From: Candidatus Obscuribacterales bacterium
Lineage (GTDB): Bacteria > Cyanobacteriota > Vampirovibrionia > Obscuribacterales > Obscuribacteraceae
Direction: 5' to 3'
Length of the DNA stretch: 64,000 nucleotides
Assembly: GCA_019637435.1 (NCBI GenBank)
Contig: JAHBVO010000001.1
Coordinates: 496,001-560,000, forward strand
The translations under genes were made by a program, and so were the position numbers. Below are positions 36,233 through 44,486 of this stretch, one piece after another. Within the stretch, counting starts at the first letter, position 1. Every line of letters begins with the position of its first letter. The notes under the pieces were generated by a model. The model was given only the letters and a program-made list of their open reading frames with translations. It was not told the DNA's origin and ran no database searches.

Positions 36233-36862
36233 ATGTTTGCGTTTCTCAAAGGCATAATTCATTCCAAAGAATTGACCGGGGGCACAGTCAATCGGCTGGT
36301 CATCGAGGTCTCGGGAGTTGGCTTCGAGTTGTGGATGGCGACGCGCAGTTTGTTGAACATCGGCAAACCGGGTGATGAAGCGACGATCCATACATATATG
36401 GCCGTGAGAGAAACAGAGATTACGCTTTTCGGCTTCGAGTCGGTCGATGAGCGCCAACTGTTTTTAATTCTGCAAACAGTTAGCGGCGTCGGACCTAAAC
36501 TGGCACTTGCCATTGTCGGAACTCTCGGGCCGAAACTTTTAGTAGATGCAATTCTGGCTGAGGATACGAAAACAATCAGCCAGACGCCAGGTGTCGGACC
36601 GAAAGTGGCTCAAAGAATTGCCTTGGAGTTGCACGCAAAAATTGAGGACTTCAGCTCCAAAATGGGTGCGCCGCTTGAACCGGTCAAGGTTAAAGGAGAG
36701 GTTCAAGAAGAAGTGCGCGCCATTCTCACGGGGCTTGGTTACACCGTCACAGAAATTGCCATGGCACTTCGCAAGGCTCAACTCGAGGAGAATGTGAGCG
36801 AAGATGTGGAAAGCCTGGTAAGGTATAGCTTGAAGGTATTGGGCGCGTCTGCGCTTTCGTGA
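36233..36862 (+). CDS. ruvA: Holliday junction branch migration protein RuvA
   Basis: 209 residues, standard length. Tetrameric RuvA binds four-way junctions and loads the RuvB motor. N-terminal OB-fold begins MFAFLKGI and contains IEVSGVGFELWM; two helix-hairpin-helix motifs are visible at TVSGVGPKLALAI and QTPGVGPKVAQRIALEL. The C-terminal three-helix domain (about 150-209) that contacts RuvB is present (EEVRAILTGLGYT). RuvB and RuvC are not in the window. The next gene begins 21 bp downstream. Confidence 0.96.
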   Translation: MFAFLKGIIHSKELTGGTVNRLVIEVSGVGFELWMATRSLLNIGKPGDEATIHTYMAVRETEITLFGFESVDERQLFLILQTVSGVGPKLALAIVGTLGPKLLVDAILAEDTKTISQTPGVGPKVAQRIALELHAKIEDFSSKMGAPLEPVKVKGEVQEEVRAILTGLGYTVTEIAMALRKAQLEENVSEDVESLVRYSLKVLGASALS

Positions 36863-36883
36863 GTATGACCGGAGTTTGGTGAG

Positions 36884-37849
36884 ATGCCTGCTTCAATATC
36901 GAAGTTAGGTGCGGTTTTTCTGGGAGCGATCGCCGGACTGTTGGCGGTTGGTATTCTTGTGCTGGTGCCAGTTTGGGGCGTCAGGAAAGAGTTGAATCTG
37001 GTTGTAGTCGATTGGCAGGAGCTTGTTCTTTACTCCGCCTGTTTACTAACTGGAACCGTGGGCGGTGCTCGCCTGGCTTATCGAGAATTCGCGCGGATTG
37101 TGGCTGAGTCACAAGAGTATGCTGCCTTCCTCCGGTCAGATGTTGTTGAAACAAGTTCGGCTCGCATCGATAGAATTACCGCTTCCACCGAAACAAGTTC
37201 TGCCCGAGCTGAAACTAATCTCGTTGAACACAGTGAACTAGTATCGCCCAGCGACGATGAGCTGCCTCTTTTGACAGAACCGGTATTCGAAGAAAGTTTA
37301 TCCGGTGGCCCCCGCAAGGCAAAGAGGGGTTTCTGGACGGCCAAAAGCAAAGGACGTACAAACGTATTGCTAGTGTTTCTATACCTGGTTTTATTTGTTA
37401 TGTGTGCCGTGCTGTGTCAGAAACTAGGACTAGGTAACATCGTTTCAGATCCGGTTTCAGCCGAAGTGATTAGAACAGTTGGCGTCGGCACAGCGGTCAT
37501 TGGACTCTACATGATTATTAGGGGTCTGTTCACTCGTGTGGACTCGAGAGCTGAGGTCCGCCTGGTTTCAGCTGTGTCAGACGAAAGCAAAGTAAGAGGC
37601 GCGGATCTAAAATCGTTTCCCCATGGGGGAGAATTTCCGGTTTCATTGATCGATGATTCTGAAGCCTACCATGCACCGCATGTGCCACCAACCCGAGCCG
37701 TGTTTCTCCTGCGCCATCCTATCTGCGCCGGCTGGCTCGTTACACTTACTGGCTTGCCGCTTGTTTTTCAAGCCTGGTTTCCGCTGCTGGCTATTCCGGG
37801 TTTGTTTATTGGAATGAACTGGTTGTTTCCTGATAAGCTCAGGTCGTGA
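36884..37849 (+). CDS. Polytopic membrane protein, unknown function
   Basis: 321 residues, apparently co-transcribed with ruvA (21-bp gap). Two N-terminal transmembrane segments (about 8-30 and 45-62), a polar, Ser/Glu-rich loop of about 85 residues, two further segments (about 158-177 and 190-210), a second soluble stretch, and a hydrophobic C-terminal pair (about 275-315). Loops and helices are otherwise featureless. I do not recognise a family, and the ruvA neighbourhood gives no strong hint. Confidence 0.7.
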   Translation: MPASISKLGAVFLGAIAGLLAVGILVLVPVWGVRKELNLVVVDWQELVLYSACLLTGTVGGARLAYREFARIVAESQEYAAFLRSDVVETSSARIDRITASTETSSARAETNLVEHSELVSPSDDELPLLTEPVFEESLSGGPRKAKRGFWTAKSKGRTNVLLVFLYLVLFVMCAVLCQKLGLGNIVSDPVSAEVIRTVGVGTAVIGLYMIIRGLFTRVDSRAEVRLVSAVSDESKVRGADLKSFPHGGEFPVSLIDDSEAYHAPHVPPTRAVFLLRHPICAGWLVTLTGLPLVFQAWFPLLAIPGLFIGMNWLFPDKLRS

Positions 37850-38277
37850 GAGCTATCCGCCTGTAGCTGTCGAATTTGAATCGAGATATTACGTTGCTCG
37901 TTACAAATGCACTTGGCAGTTTTTCAGGTCGTTTGATAGAGTGGAATTATCTCAACTCATAAAACGGGCATCCGTTTAATCTCGGTCTACAATTTATCGA
38001 GCGCGGAAAAGCACAGGGGGGAGGCTCATCCGGTGGCTCGCATAGTCATACTCCAGCGCCATTTGCTGCGTATTCGCATGGCGATTGAGAGTCGAATCGG
38101 TCGCAATTGAAGTGATTGTTGGTCGCCTTGTTGGCGGTTGAAAGGACGTCGCAATCAAAATTTCGCAAACTGAGTCATCAGGTAAACGTCGCTCCTGAGC
38201 GGCTACACTCAGCAGTTTGGCTAGCTGCTTAAGCTTAACTCTGCATCCGCGCGTCTCGCGAAGGGGTATAGACAAAA
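37850..38277. other. 428-bp interval without a supported gene
   Basis: Nothing certain is visible. A leftward frame of up to about 94 codons (37994-38275) has a protein-like composition but no ATG/GTG start and no ribosome site, so it is not called. The rightward gene at 38278 has AAGGGG close to its ATG. No strong hairpin or promoter stood out. Confidence 0.5.
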
Positions 38278-39207
38278 ATGCTGCAAGAATTACTCGCGAA
38301 AATTTCTTCCAGGAAAGAGCAGGAAGAATTGAAATCGCTGCTGCAAACTGCTGAAACAGGACATGCTGAGGCACCGAATCTGGTGCCGTGGCATCCTGAT
38401 TATCAATCTGCTTGCCTTGCAGCATCACGTTCCGGTAAACCGATTCTAGTGTTTCAGTTAAGCGGAAATTTGAATAACGGTGATTGCGAGATTGCCGGAC
38501 AATACGCTCGTCAAATGCTGTTCTCTGCTCCGGAAATCGCTTTGTTCATTATGAACAACTTCGAACCGGCATGGCAGAATGTTCGAAATACTTCCTTTGA
38601 TGTTACCTGGCAGTCGATTCCAGTGTGTTGGAACGATAATAGCGAGTGCATCAGACCGGTGGATGCGTCGCAGTTTGAGCACGCGTACGCGGGTAAAATA
38701 GCGACTATGATCTGCACCGCTGATGGTGTCGTATTGAATGTGCTTCCGGGAGTATTCGAGCCAACAGCCTACCTGTTTGAACTAGAGCAATTGCTGTTTT
38801 TGGCTGAAGTCTATGCAAATGAGGGGTGGATAGGTGTTTCTCGGTTCCATCGAGAACAGTCACTTGCTCTGAAGTCCGGACAACCAGCAAAGATTTTTAG
38901 CAGAAAAACGATCGGCGTGTTTCCAACTGATTGCGGGGAACAGATAGCCGAGCTCGACACGACGGACGGTTTAAGTTTTGATTTCCCAGTCCCTGGAAAC
39001 TCTTCTCACAGCAAGATCTCTTCTACGCAGTTCCTGATGCCGAGCGGCGATCTGCTTCGTGATTGGGATGAGTTGCGAGCGGTTTCATCAATGTATGAAA
39101 GATATCGACGCATCGCGATTCACGATTTTCTGCGGAAGAATCCTGAGTCTTCCGCTCGGCAGACGACCAAATGGGTCTTTAGCGAGGTGTTCGAGATCAA
39201 TCTGTAG
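38278..39207 (+). CDS. Thioredoxin-like-fold protein lacking CXXC (tentative)
   Basis: 309 residues from an ATG with AAGGGG upstream. No signal peptide or membrane helix. The segment ACLAASRSGKPILVFQLSGNLNNGDCEI (motif about residues 43-70) has the pattern of a thioredoxin-like fold where a short enzyme strand is followed by what is usually a WCxxC site; here the CXXC is replaced, so redox function is doubtful. A later part, NNFEPAWQNVRN, recalls a conserved element in uncharacterised thioredoxin-like proteins. The C-terminal half is less familiar. Monocistronic; function unknown. Confidence 0.6.
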   Translation: MLQELLAKISSRKEQEELKSLLQTAETGHAEAPNLVPWHPDYQSACLAASRSGKPILVFQLSGNLNNGDCEIAGQYARQMLFSAPEIALFIMNNFEPAWQNVRNTSFDVTWQSIPVCWNDNSECIRPVDASQFEHAYAGKIATMICTADGVVLNVLPGVFEPTAYLFELEQLLFLAEVYANEGWIGVSRFHREQSLALKSGQPAKIFSRKTIGVFPTDCGEQIAELDTTDGLSFDFPVPGNSSHSKISSTQFLMPSGDLLRDWDELRAVSSMYERYRRIAIHDFLRKNPESSARQTTKWVFSEVFEINL

Positions 39208-39822
39208 AAAGTTTTTTTTCCGCCTCTCGGCGCTATGGGTCACCATCCACGCAGGCTCATAGCGTCGTTACCAATCAATTTGTACGCTTCTGGTTCCCGT
39301 AAGAATAATGAGCGGTCAACTCGTCACCAATATGTTTACCGGTGAGCGGTGACGACTCGTGAAAGCTCGTTCGTATATCGAATGGACCTGAGCGGGGGAT
39401 GCTAAGCGGTCCTTCGTTCGTGAGCAGTCATTCATAAATCGAGCAGTTTTATGAGCAAAATCTGAAACTTAACAAAGTTAGCAATACTTCGAGCGAAAAT
39501 TCGGTTTCTGAAAGGCTGTAGAAATCGGCTTTTATAGACATGGAAAAATAATAAGTTACAGCTAATGGAAAACGGTGATGTCAAGCATTGCCCCCACTTG
39601 AGAAGCACTTATGATCGTAATGTGAGTTTCACGAGAGGTGCGCTACTAATGCGCCTCGCCACCGGCGGCAGACAGCTGGTCCGGTGCGAAAGTGGGATCT
39701 AGCTATCGCTCAAAAGCGTTGCTGTTATTCGTTGCGTATTAAGCAACGCATTCGGCCGAGCGGTGCTTCTGATTATGGCGTTACAGCCCAGGCTGCTACA
39801 CGGACACATAGGAGCGGGAAAG
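39208..39822. other. Hairpin-rich 615-bp intergenic region
   Basis: No gene is supported. A chain of inverted repeats is present: CGCTATG/CATAGCG (39231-39237/39258-39264), TCGTCACC/GGTGACGA (39321-39328/39348-39355), CACCGG/CCGGTG (39660-39665/39681-39686) and CGTTGC/GCAACG (39730-39735/39743-39748). GAGG-T-GCGC faces GCGCCTC at about 39635-39657. The direct repeat TGAGCGG recurs at 39309, 39343 and 39390. This could be an untranslated leader or a small RNA for the gene at 39823. The region 39365-39600 between the clusters shows nothing. Confidence 0.45.
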
Positions 39823-40035
39823 ATGACTGAAGATACGATCACTGAAGATGAGCGCCGCGCTCTCAGAATGTGGTTCAGGCAAGCTATTGCTCAACTCGAG
39901 CAAGAAGAGTGCACCACAAATATGTATGCTGAACATTATGCTGATGAAAAGGGTAAACACCGTGTGCATGCGGCTCGTCGAGCAGTATCACGTCGTACCC
40001 AGATCGTCCCGCATCTGAAAGAGTTGGCATATTAA
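39823..40035 (+). CDS. Small helical protein, unknown function
   Basis: 70 residues from the ATG at 39823, which has AGGAG 8 bases upstream; the open frame back to 39763 lacks one. Charged, with a helix of the type ALRMWFRQAIAQLEQEE and a His/Arg-rich second half (HRVHAARRAVSRRTQI). No cysteine pair, signal or membrane segment. No family recognised. Preceded by the hairpin-rich region and followed by a hairpin at 40081. Confidence 0.6.
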   Translation: MTEDTITEDERRALRMWFRQAIAQLEQEECTTNMYAEHYADEKGKHRVHAARRAVSRRTQIVPHLKELAY

Positions 40036-40080
40036 GCGAGGCTGTTTCAGTAGAAACGGTTCTCTCAAGAGTTTCACAGG

Positions 40081-40102
40081 CCTGTTCCTTTAGAGGAACA
40101 GG
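40081..40102 (+). terminator. Hairpin after the small gene
   Basis: A perfect 8-bp stem CCTGTTCC (40081-40088) / GGAACAGG (40095-40102) with loop TTTAGA, 46 bp after the stop. The following TCTTAACTTT is a modest U-tract, so this is a probable but not strong intrinsic terminator. Confidence 0.55.
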
Positions 40103-40205
40103 TCTTAACTTTGCGAAACTTTCTATTGAATGGGTTCAGACAAAACATTATCGTCAAAACCATCCGGGATTCGATGTGTCACTCGGATTAAGAGGTGAGC
40201 GCGAA

Positions 40206-40718
40206 ATGGCGATGTGTGCTTATTTTGAAAGCATCAGTCAGCGCAAGCTAAAGCGTCTTCTTGCAAACCCAGACGCTATTCACGACATAATCTGGTCCGA
40301 CCTGCACGACGATGAGAACAGCGGTTTCTTCGAATTGCAGGAGTTCTGGCAAAAGCTGCACTTCTTGCTAACTGGAACCGCATGGGACGTGGACGAGGAA
40401 AATCCCCTTTCCCAAGTTGTTCTCGGCGGACATGAGGTGGGACCTGATGCTTTTGGATATGGACCCGCGCGATTCATTAAACCGGAGCAAGTGAAACTGA
40501 TTGCCGCCGCGCTTAACGACCTCGACCTAGTAGACCTGAAAAGCAAATATTCGAAAGAGGAATTCACCGAAGCGAATTTGTATTCGTTTGTTCCCGAAGA
40601 ATTCGACGAAGACCTCAATATACTCGTCGACTATCTCGATGGCTTTCTCGAATTCTATGGCGAGGCCGCGGAGCGTGGTGATGCTGTGATCGCCTATATT
40701 CAGAGCGAAGATGCGTAA
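40206..40718 (+). CDS. DUF1877 (YfbM-like) family protein
   Basis: 170 residues from the ATG at 40206, with GAGGTGAG upstream. It begins MAMCAYFESISQRKL and continues with DLHDDENSGFFELQEFWQKLHFLLTG, GYGPARFIKPEQV and FDEDLNILVDYLDGF, the characteristic parts of the DUF1877/YfbM family. Known members are small soluble proteins of unknown function. Monocistronic, with neither signal nor membrane segment. Confidence 0.88.
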   Translation: MAMCAYFESISQRKLKRLLANPDAIHDIIWSDLHDDENSGFFELQEFWQKLHFLLTGTAWDVDEENPLSQVVLGGHEVGPDAFGYGPARFIKPEQVKLIAAALNDLDLVDLKSKYSKEEFTEANLYSFVPEEFDEDLNILVDYLDGFLEFYGEAAERGDAVIAYIQSEDA

Positions 40719-40841
40719 AAATTTTTTCTGCAAACGAATATGGTCCCGCAGCTCGTTGCGTTTACGCGTGCATCTTTTGAAGTTCAGCTCGCATGGACTT
40801 CGGTATCATAATTGGTGCCGTCAAAAACGTAAAGGTTTGAA

Positions 40842-41054
40842 TTAAGAGAACTGGAAGAACCGCATGCACGCCGAGAGCCGGATCATTACGTCCCTGATTG
40901 TAAACGCCGGATGCTTAAAGGTTAATACCATATGTGATACCATAAAGGCGACGCTGGAAAATATCAGAATTGCTGGATATTGCAGCACGCTGACTGCAAG
41001 CAGCAACAGCCAGTAAGGCACAATGAAGATCTTGGTGAGCGGGCGTTCGTGCAA
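40842..41054 (-). CDS. Possible small membrane protein (weakly supported)
   Basis: A frame of 70 residues with two hydrophobic stretches (YWLLLLAVSVLQYPAIL, FSSVAFMVSHMV) and a charged C-terminus. It has only a TTG start with no ribosome site, although the frame runs further upstream with a plausible polar sequence up to a stop. It may be a degraded or unconventional gene. The rest of 40719-41258 holds no other convincing gene; plus-strand frames there run into the antisense of the caspase gene. Confidence 0.3.
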   Translation of the reverse strand: MHERPLTKIFIVPYWLLLLAVSVLQYPAILIFSSVAFMVSHMVLTFKHPAFTIRDVMIRLSACMRFFQFS

Positions 41055-41258
41055 TTTTGAAGGGCTGACCGCGTCTTTGCGCCGGTCTTCGGAGCTGCGA
41101 GTAGTCTCACTAGTAGGTAATTACGAGCAATCTTCCGTTCTCGCAATGGACAAAGTTTTCAAAGAATCACTACAATGGCGACCGTGGATCGATTGGTCCA
41201 CTATTCAACTGTTTTGTCGTTTTGGGACGGCGAGATGGGAGTGGTGCCCTCACCATTG

Positions 41259-43316
41259 TCAGTTTCTTCGCATTGGAACGAAGATAAAGTCACTAGTTGG
41301 ATCATCGGAATCGCTAAAGCCTGCGGCTCGGCCCATTGGCTTGGTGTCCATTGTGGCAGCCTCAAGATCTATAAAACGCACGAATCCTCTGTCTCCACCC
41401 TTCTGGACGAGTGTGCGAAGCAGGTTACGCGCCAGTGGTGAGTGTTGACCGGGAAGACCTTCGTAAACAGGCTCCTTTTCTCCCGGAGTGACGAGTTTGC
41501 GCGTGTATCGATCTTTAATTCTCACTATACAATCATCTAGAGTCGAGCGCTGGTAAATGTCGGTGCCGGATGATCTTGTTCTTCCAATCTGATCAAGGAA
41601 TGCTCCTCCGAAACATACATCTAGTGCTAAAAGAACTTTCTTGCAGGCGCCACGCTCCAACAGCGTTTTCAATTCTGAGTAAGTTATGTAGGAGTCTCTT
41701 GTTCGATCCTTATCTCGCGAATCTGACGTTACTATCATTCCATCATGCAAATTGTTATCCCAATCCCCATGCCCGGCAAAGTAAATGAATAGTTCGTCGT
41801 ACTCCGGATTTTTGTTGACCGCCTCTATGATTGTATCCATTATGTCGAGCTTGCTTCGATTTTCCAGGATATCCACATCCCACCCATAAAACTTCGTCAG
41901 AATTTCTCTGATATCGCGTGCATCTCTAATCGGATTAGACAGCTTGGAGTATCCCTGATGGGAGTATTTTTCAGTAGCCACGAGTATTGCGTGGCAGCGG
42001 CCTAACTTTTGACCAGTCGAATTGGATGCGGTTAATTGTTTTACGTTGCGAGTAACCAGTGGTCCCCCATTTTGTTGGACAAGTGCAACCTGGGTTGTGG
42101 ATGTCGATTCTGCCTTCGTGTTCGGAGAACTCATAACCATTTGAGCTGCGGTGATGGCTGCTTGGGCAAGTTGGAGGCCTTTTTTTGCCTCTTGGTGATC
42201 CGGATCAAAGTTAAGCGCCTGTTTGTACGCTTGGAAGGCATTGTCGAAATCTCGCTTTGCATAATAAATCGATGCGAGGCTCGCCCATCCGTCTGCCTCA
42301 TTCGGAGAGCACGTCAACGCTTGCTTGAACTCTTCCATCGCGCCGTCTAGGTCACCGTGCTTTTGGAGATCTCTTCCGTTGTTCATGTGGCGAACAATCG
42401 CGTCTTCTCGCTGTAACCGTGGTAACGTAGATAGAAGTTGCTGTGCTTCAGAATTCGATTCCCCCGGAGAGAAGCGAATTGCTTGCTGTAATTCTGCGTT
42501 TGCTCCGCCAAAATCGCCTCTGCTGACCAATGCTCTTGCCAGACCCAAATGGTTTTCAGGGGAAGTGGGGTTGTTCTTGAGCATGTCTTCCCAGATTGCA
42601 ACTAGCGCGTCCAAAGCATCTGGATTTTTTGAATTGAAGGCCATCGCGCGGTTAATAGCATTAAGTGCTTCAGAAAGATGTTTCTTCGCCTGGAAGGCTT
42701 GCGCGAGTTTCACTTGGAGGTGTTCTGAATCCTTAAGTGCGATGGCTCGATTGTACTCAGTTATTGCGCTATCGACCTTGTCAATTATGCGATATACATC
42801 ACCGAGTTTCTCGCGCACGCCGGGATCGTCTTTTATCGCTAGAGCTGCTTGATACTCGACGATTGGACCTGCCCAGTCTTGCGGTGTGCGAATCTGCTTT
42901 CGAGCTTCATCGCCGAGAGCGACTCGGTCTTGAAAGTTGTTTGGACTGCGGCCAAGGTTTTGAACTATCAATGAGAGGTTTTGCTTGGAGGTTGAATTGT
43001 TCGAATCTATATAAACCGCTTTGTGAAAGTACTTGATTGCCTCGGAGAACTCCCTTTTGGCTGCCAACCCTAAGCCGAAATTGTTGTAGGCTATTGCAAG
43101 GTTTTCTCTGGCTCTTCCATAGCTAGGATCGCGTTTTAATGATTCTTCCAACTTCGAGATAGCAAGTGAGAAGTTCTGAGCACTCAGCGCACGGACTCCT
43201 TCATTGTTTAATTCTACAACCATCGAATCTGACTGCGAGTAGGCTAGAGGAACCTCTAGCGTAAAAAGAAACGCGGCTATGATGATCGAAGCGAGTGCTC
43301 GGGAATGTAGCTTCAT
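41259..43316 (-). CDS. Exported TPR-caspase (peptidase C14) protein
   Basis: 685 residues. Signal peptide (SRALASIIIAAFLFTLEVPLAYS), then at least eight TPR units (about 35-390), typical for binding a partner protein. The C-terminal caspase-like domain (about 440-650) opens GRCHAILVATEKYS; the catalytic dyad is H516 in FAGHGD and C568 in DVCFGG. It is last in a leftward operon, 79 bp after the amidotransferase-fold-like gene. Metacaspase-type enzymes cleave after Arg or Lys, but the specificity here is not predictable by eye. Export of a caspase is unusual compared with the cytosolic ones in defence systems. Confidence 0.9.
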   Translation of the reverse strand: MKLHSRALASIIIAAFLFTLEVPLAYSQSDSMVVELNNEGVRALSAQNFSLAISKLEESLKRDPSYGRARENLAIAYNNFGLGLAAKREFSEAIKYFHKAVYIDSNNSTSKQNLSLIVQNLGRSPNNFQDRVALGDEARKQIRTPQDWAGPIVEYQAALAIKDDPGVREKLGDVYRIIDKVDSAITEYNRAIALKDSEHLQVKLAQAFQAKKHLSEALNAINRAMAFNSKNPDALDALVAIWEDMLKNNPTSPENHLGLARALVSRGDFGGANAELQQAIRFSPGESNSEAQQLLSTLPRLQREDAIVRHMNNGRDLQKHGDLDGAMEEFKQALTCSPNEADGWASLASIYYAKRDFDNAFQAYKQALNFDPDHQEAKKGLQLAQAAITAAQMVMSSPNTKAESTSTTQVALVQQNGGPLVTRNVKQLTASNSTGQKLGRCHAILVATEKYSHQGYSKLSNPIRDARDIREILTKFYGWDVDILENRSKLDIMDTIIEAVNKNPEYDELFIYFAGHGDWDNNLHDGMIVTSDSRDKDRTRDSYITYSELKTLLERGACKKVLLALDVCFGGAFLDQIGRTRSSGTDIYQRSTLDDCIVRIKDRYTRKLVTPGEKEPVYEGLPGQHSPLARNLLRTLVQKGGDRGFVRFIDLEAATMDTKPMGRAAGFSDSDDPTSDFIFVPMRRN

Positions 43317-43395
43317 GATATAAGTCCGTCATCCACTAATTTTCTGCTCCTAAATTAACTGAAACCACTTCGCACCACATCGAGTGCCGCTCTAA

Positions 43396-44475
43396 TCAGC
43401 GAGATTTGCTAGTGCCTTGGACTCTAGCATTAGACCGCTTCTGTTTTAGTCCCTCAATAACGAAGTTGGCGATGATTCCTTGTCTCATGCTGATTCCCAT
43501 TTCCGGTGAAAAATCTTCGAGGCTGTGTTCTGAGCTACTGTCGTTGAACAGATGCCCGATAACGTGTAACACATAACCATCACCGTATGGAAATGTAATC
43601 GCCAATGCTCCCTCGCCGCTCGGGTCGTACTGCGATTTGTAATTCTCGCTGCTGACCAGAATCTGTGCCTTGGGATTAACGATTTTTACGGGTTCGTTTA
43701 TCGAAGGCAGTCGCCAGTATCCATTGCTGACAACGCGTTTTACCAGCGGTTCTGATACTTGATCAATTCGCGCTCCGATTACTTCTCTGCGGCTAACATT
43801 GTGGACATCGGTACTTGTTGATTCAATGAAATTTGGAATCGAGTCTTCGAGGCAGTTTCCGAGCGCGAGATGTGTAGTGACGATTGAACCGCCGCTATTG
43901 ACGAAGTCGCGAAGGACGTCCTGTCCGGCCAGCGGAATTATTCCGGGACAGTCGACCATCACGACCTGACTATATTTCAATATGTCGGGTCTGGTTAGCA
44001 TATCCGGTGAAATCGACGTATGAGGGATGCCGAAATACCGAAGAATTTTTGCGGAGTTATCTAACCAGCCTGATATCACCATCACCTGACTCTGGTTCAT
44101 TGTCTTCTCGGCAAACATTGCGAACTTCGGGTGACTTGCACCCATCCAGTTGCTAAAGTTTTTTTCCGTGACCGCAGAGAAACTTCGATTACCGGTTACC
44201 GGAGCCGTTTCGATGATCCCAGTTACCGACAAACCGCCCTGGAGGGTTTTCTTCGAAGGTGTCGTTAATTCTGCTGACTGCGATCCAACAGGACTTGCGG
44301 CGCCCAATGAAGCGGTATTCGAATTTAGTTTTTCGGATGGACTCGCCTTCGGCGTTCCGTTATCGACCGAAGGAATCTGTGGCTCGGGAAAATCCTGTGC
44401 CACAGATGCATCAGCGAAACCAGTGATGATGAATGAGAGTAAGAGTGATCTCAAAACCGACATGGACTGTTTCAA
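43396..44475 (-). CDS. Exported amidotransferase-fold-like (DUF4350/ThuA-like) protein, paralog A
   Basis: 359 residues. Starts at a TTG (44475) with GAGGAG 6 bases upstream; the next ATG lies four codons in. That ribosome site overlaps the end of the HEAT gene. Signal peptide near residues 1-26, then a polar linker, then a domain with GIPHTS, VVMVDCPGIIPL, LRDFVNSGGSIV and a late VLHVIGHLF. The pattern of a strand, then an Asp/Cys turn, then GG loop recalls class I glutamine-amidotransferase-like folds such as DUF4350 or ThuA; no catalytic triad is proven. It is a paralog of the gene at 54960. Probably a partner of the TPR-caspase next to it. Confidence 0.72.
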   Translation of the reverse strand: MKQSMSVLRSLLLSFIITGFADASVAQDFPEPQIPSVDNGTPKASPSEKLNSNTASLGAASPVGSQSAELTTPSKKTLQGGLSVTGIIETAPVTGNRSFSAVTEKNFSNWMGASHPKFAMFAEKTMNQSQVMVISGWLDNSAKILRYFGIPHTSISPDMLTRPDILKYSQVVMVDCPGIIPLAGQDVLRDFVNSGGSIVTTHLALGNCLEDSIPNFIESTSTDVHNVSRREVIGARIDQVSEPLVKRVVSNGYWRLPSINEPVKIVNPKAQILVSSENYKSQYDPSGEGALAITFPYGDGYVLHVIGHLFNDSSSEHSLEDFSPEMGISMRQGIIANFVIEGLKQKRSNARVQGTSKSR

Positions 44476-44486
44476 AGGTTTCTCCT

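Noticed and set aside
37994..38275. Leftward frame of about 93 codons upstream of the thioredoxin-like gene
   Set aside because: Composition is protein-like, but the only start is a TTG with no ribosome site and the frame's longer version lies antisense to the well-supported gene at 38278.
41175..41441. Rightward frame of 88 codons at the end of the caspase gene
   Set aside because: Most of it is antisense to the caspase C-terminus, which has clear catalytic motifs and a known reading frame; it is a shadow.
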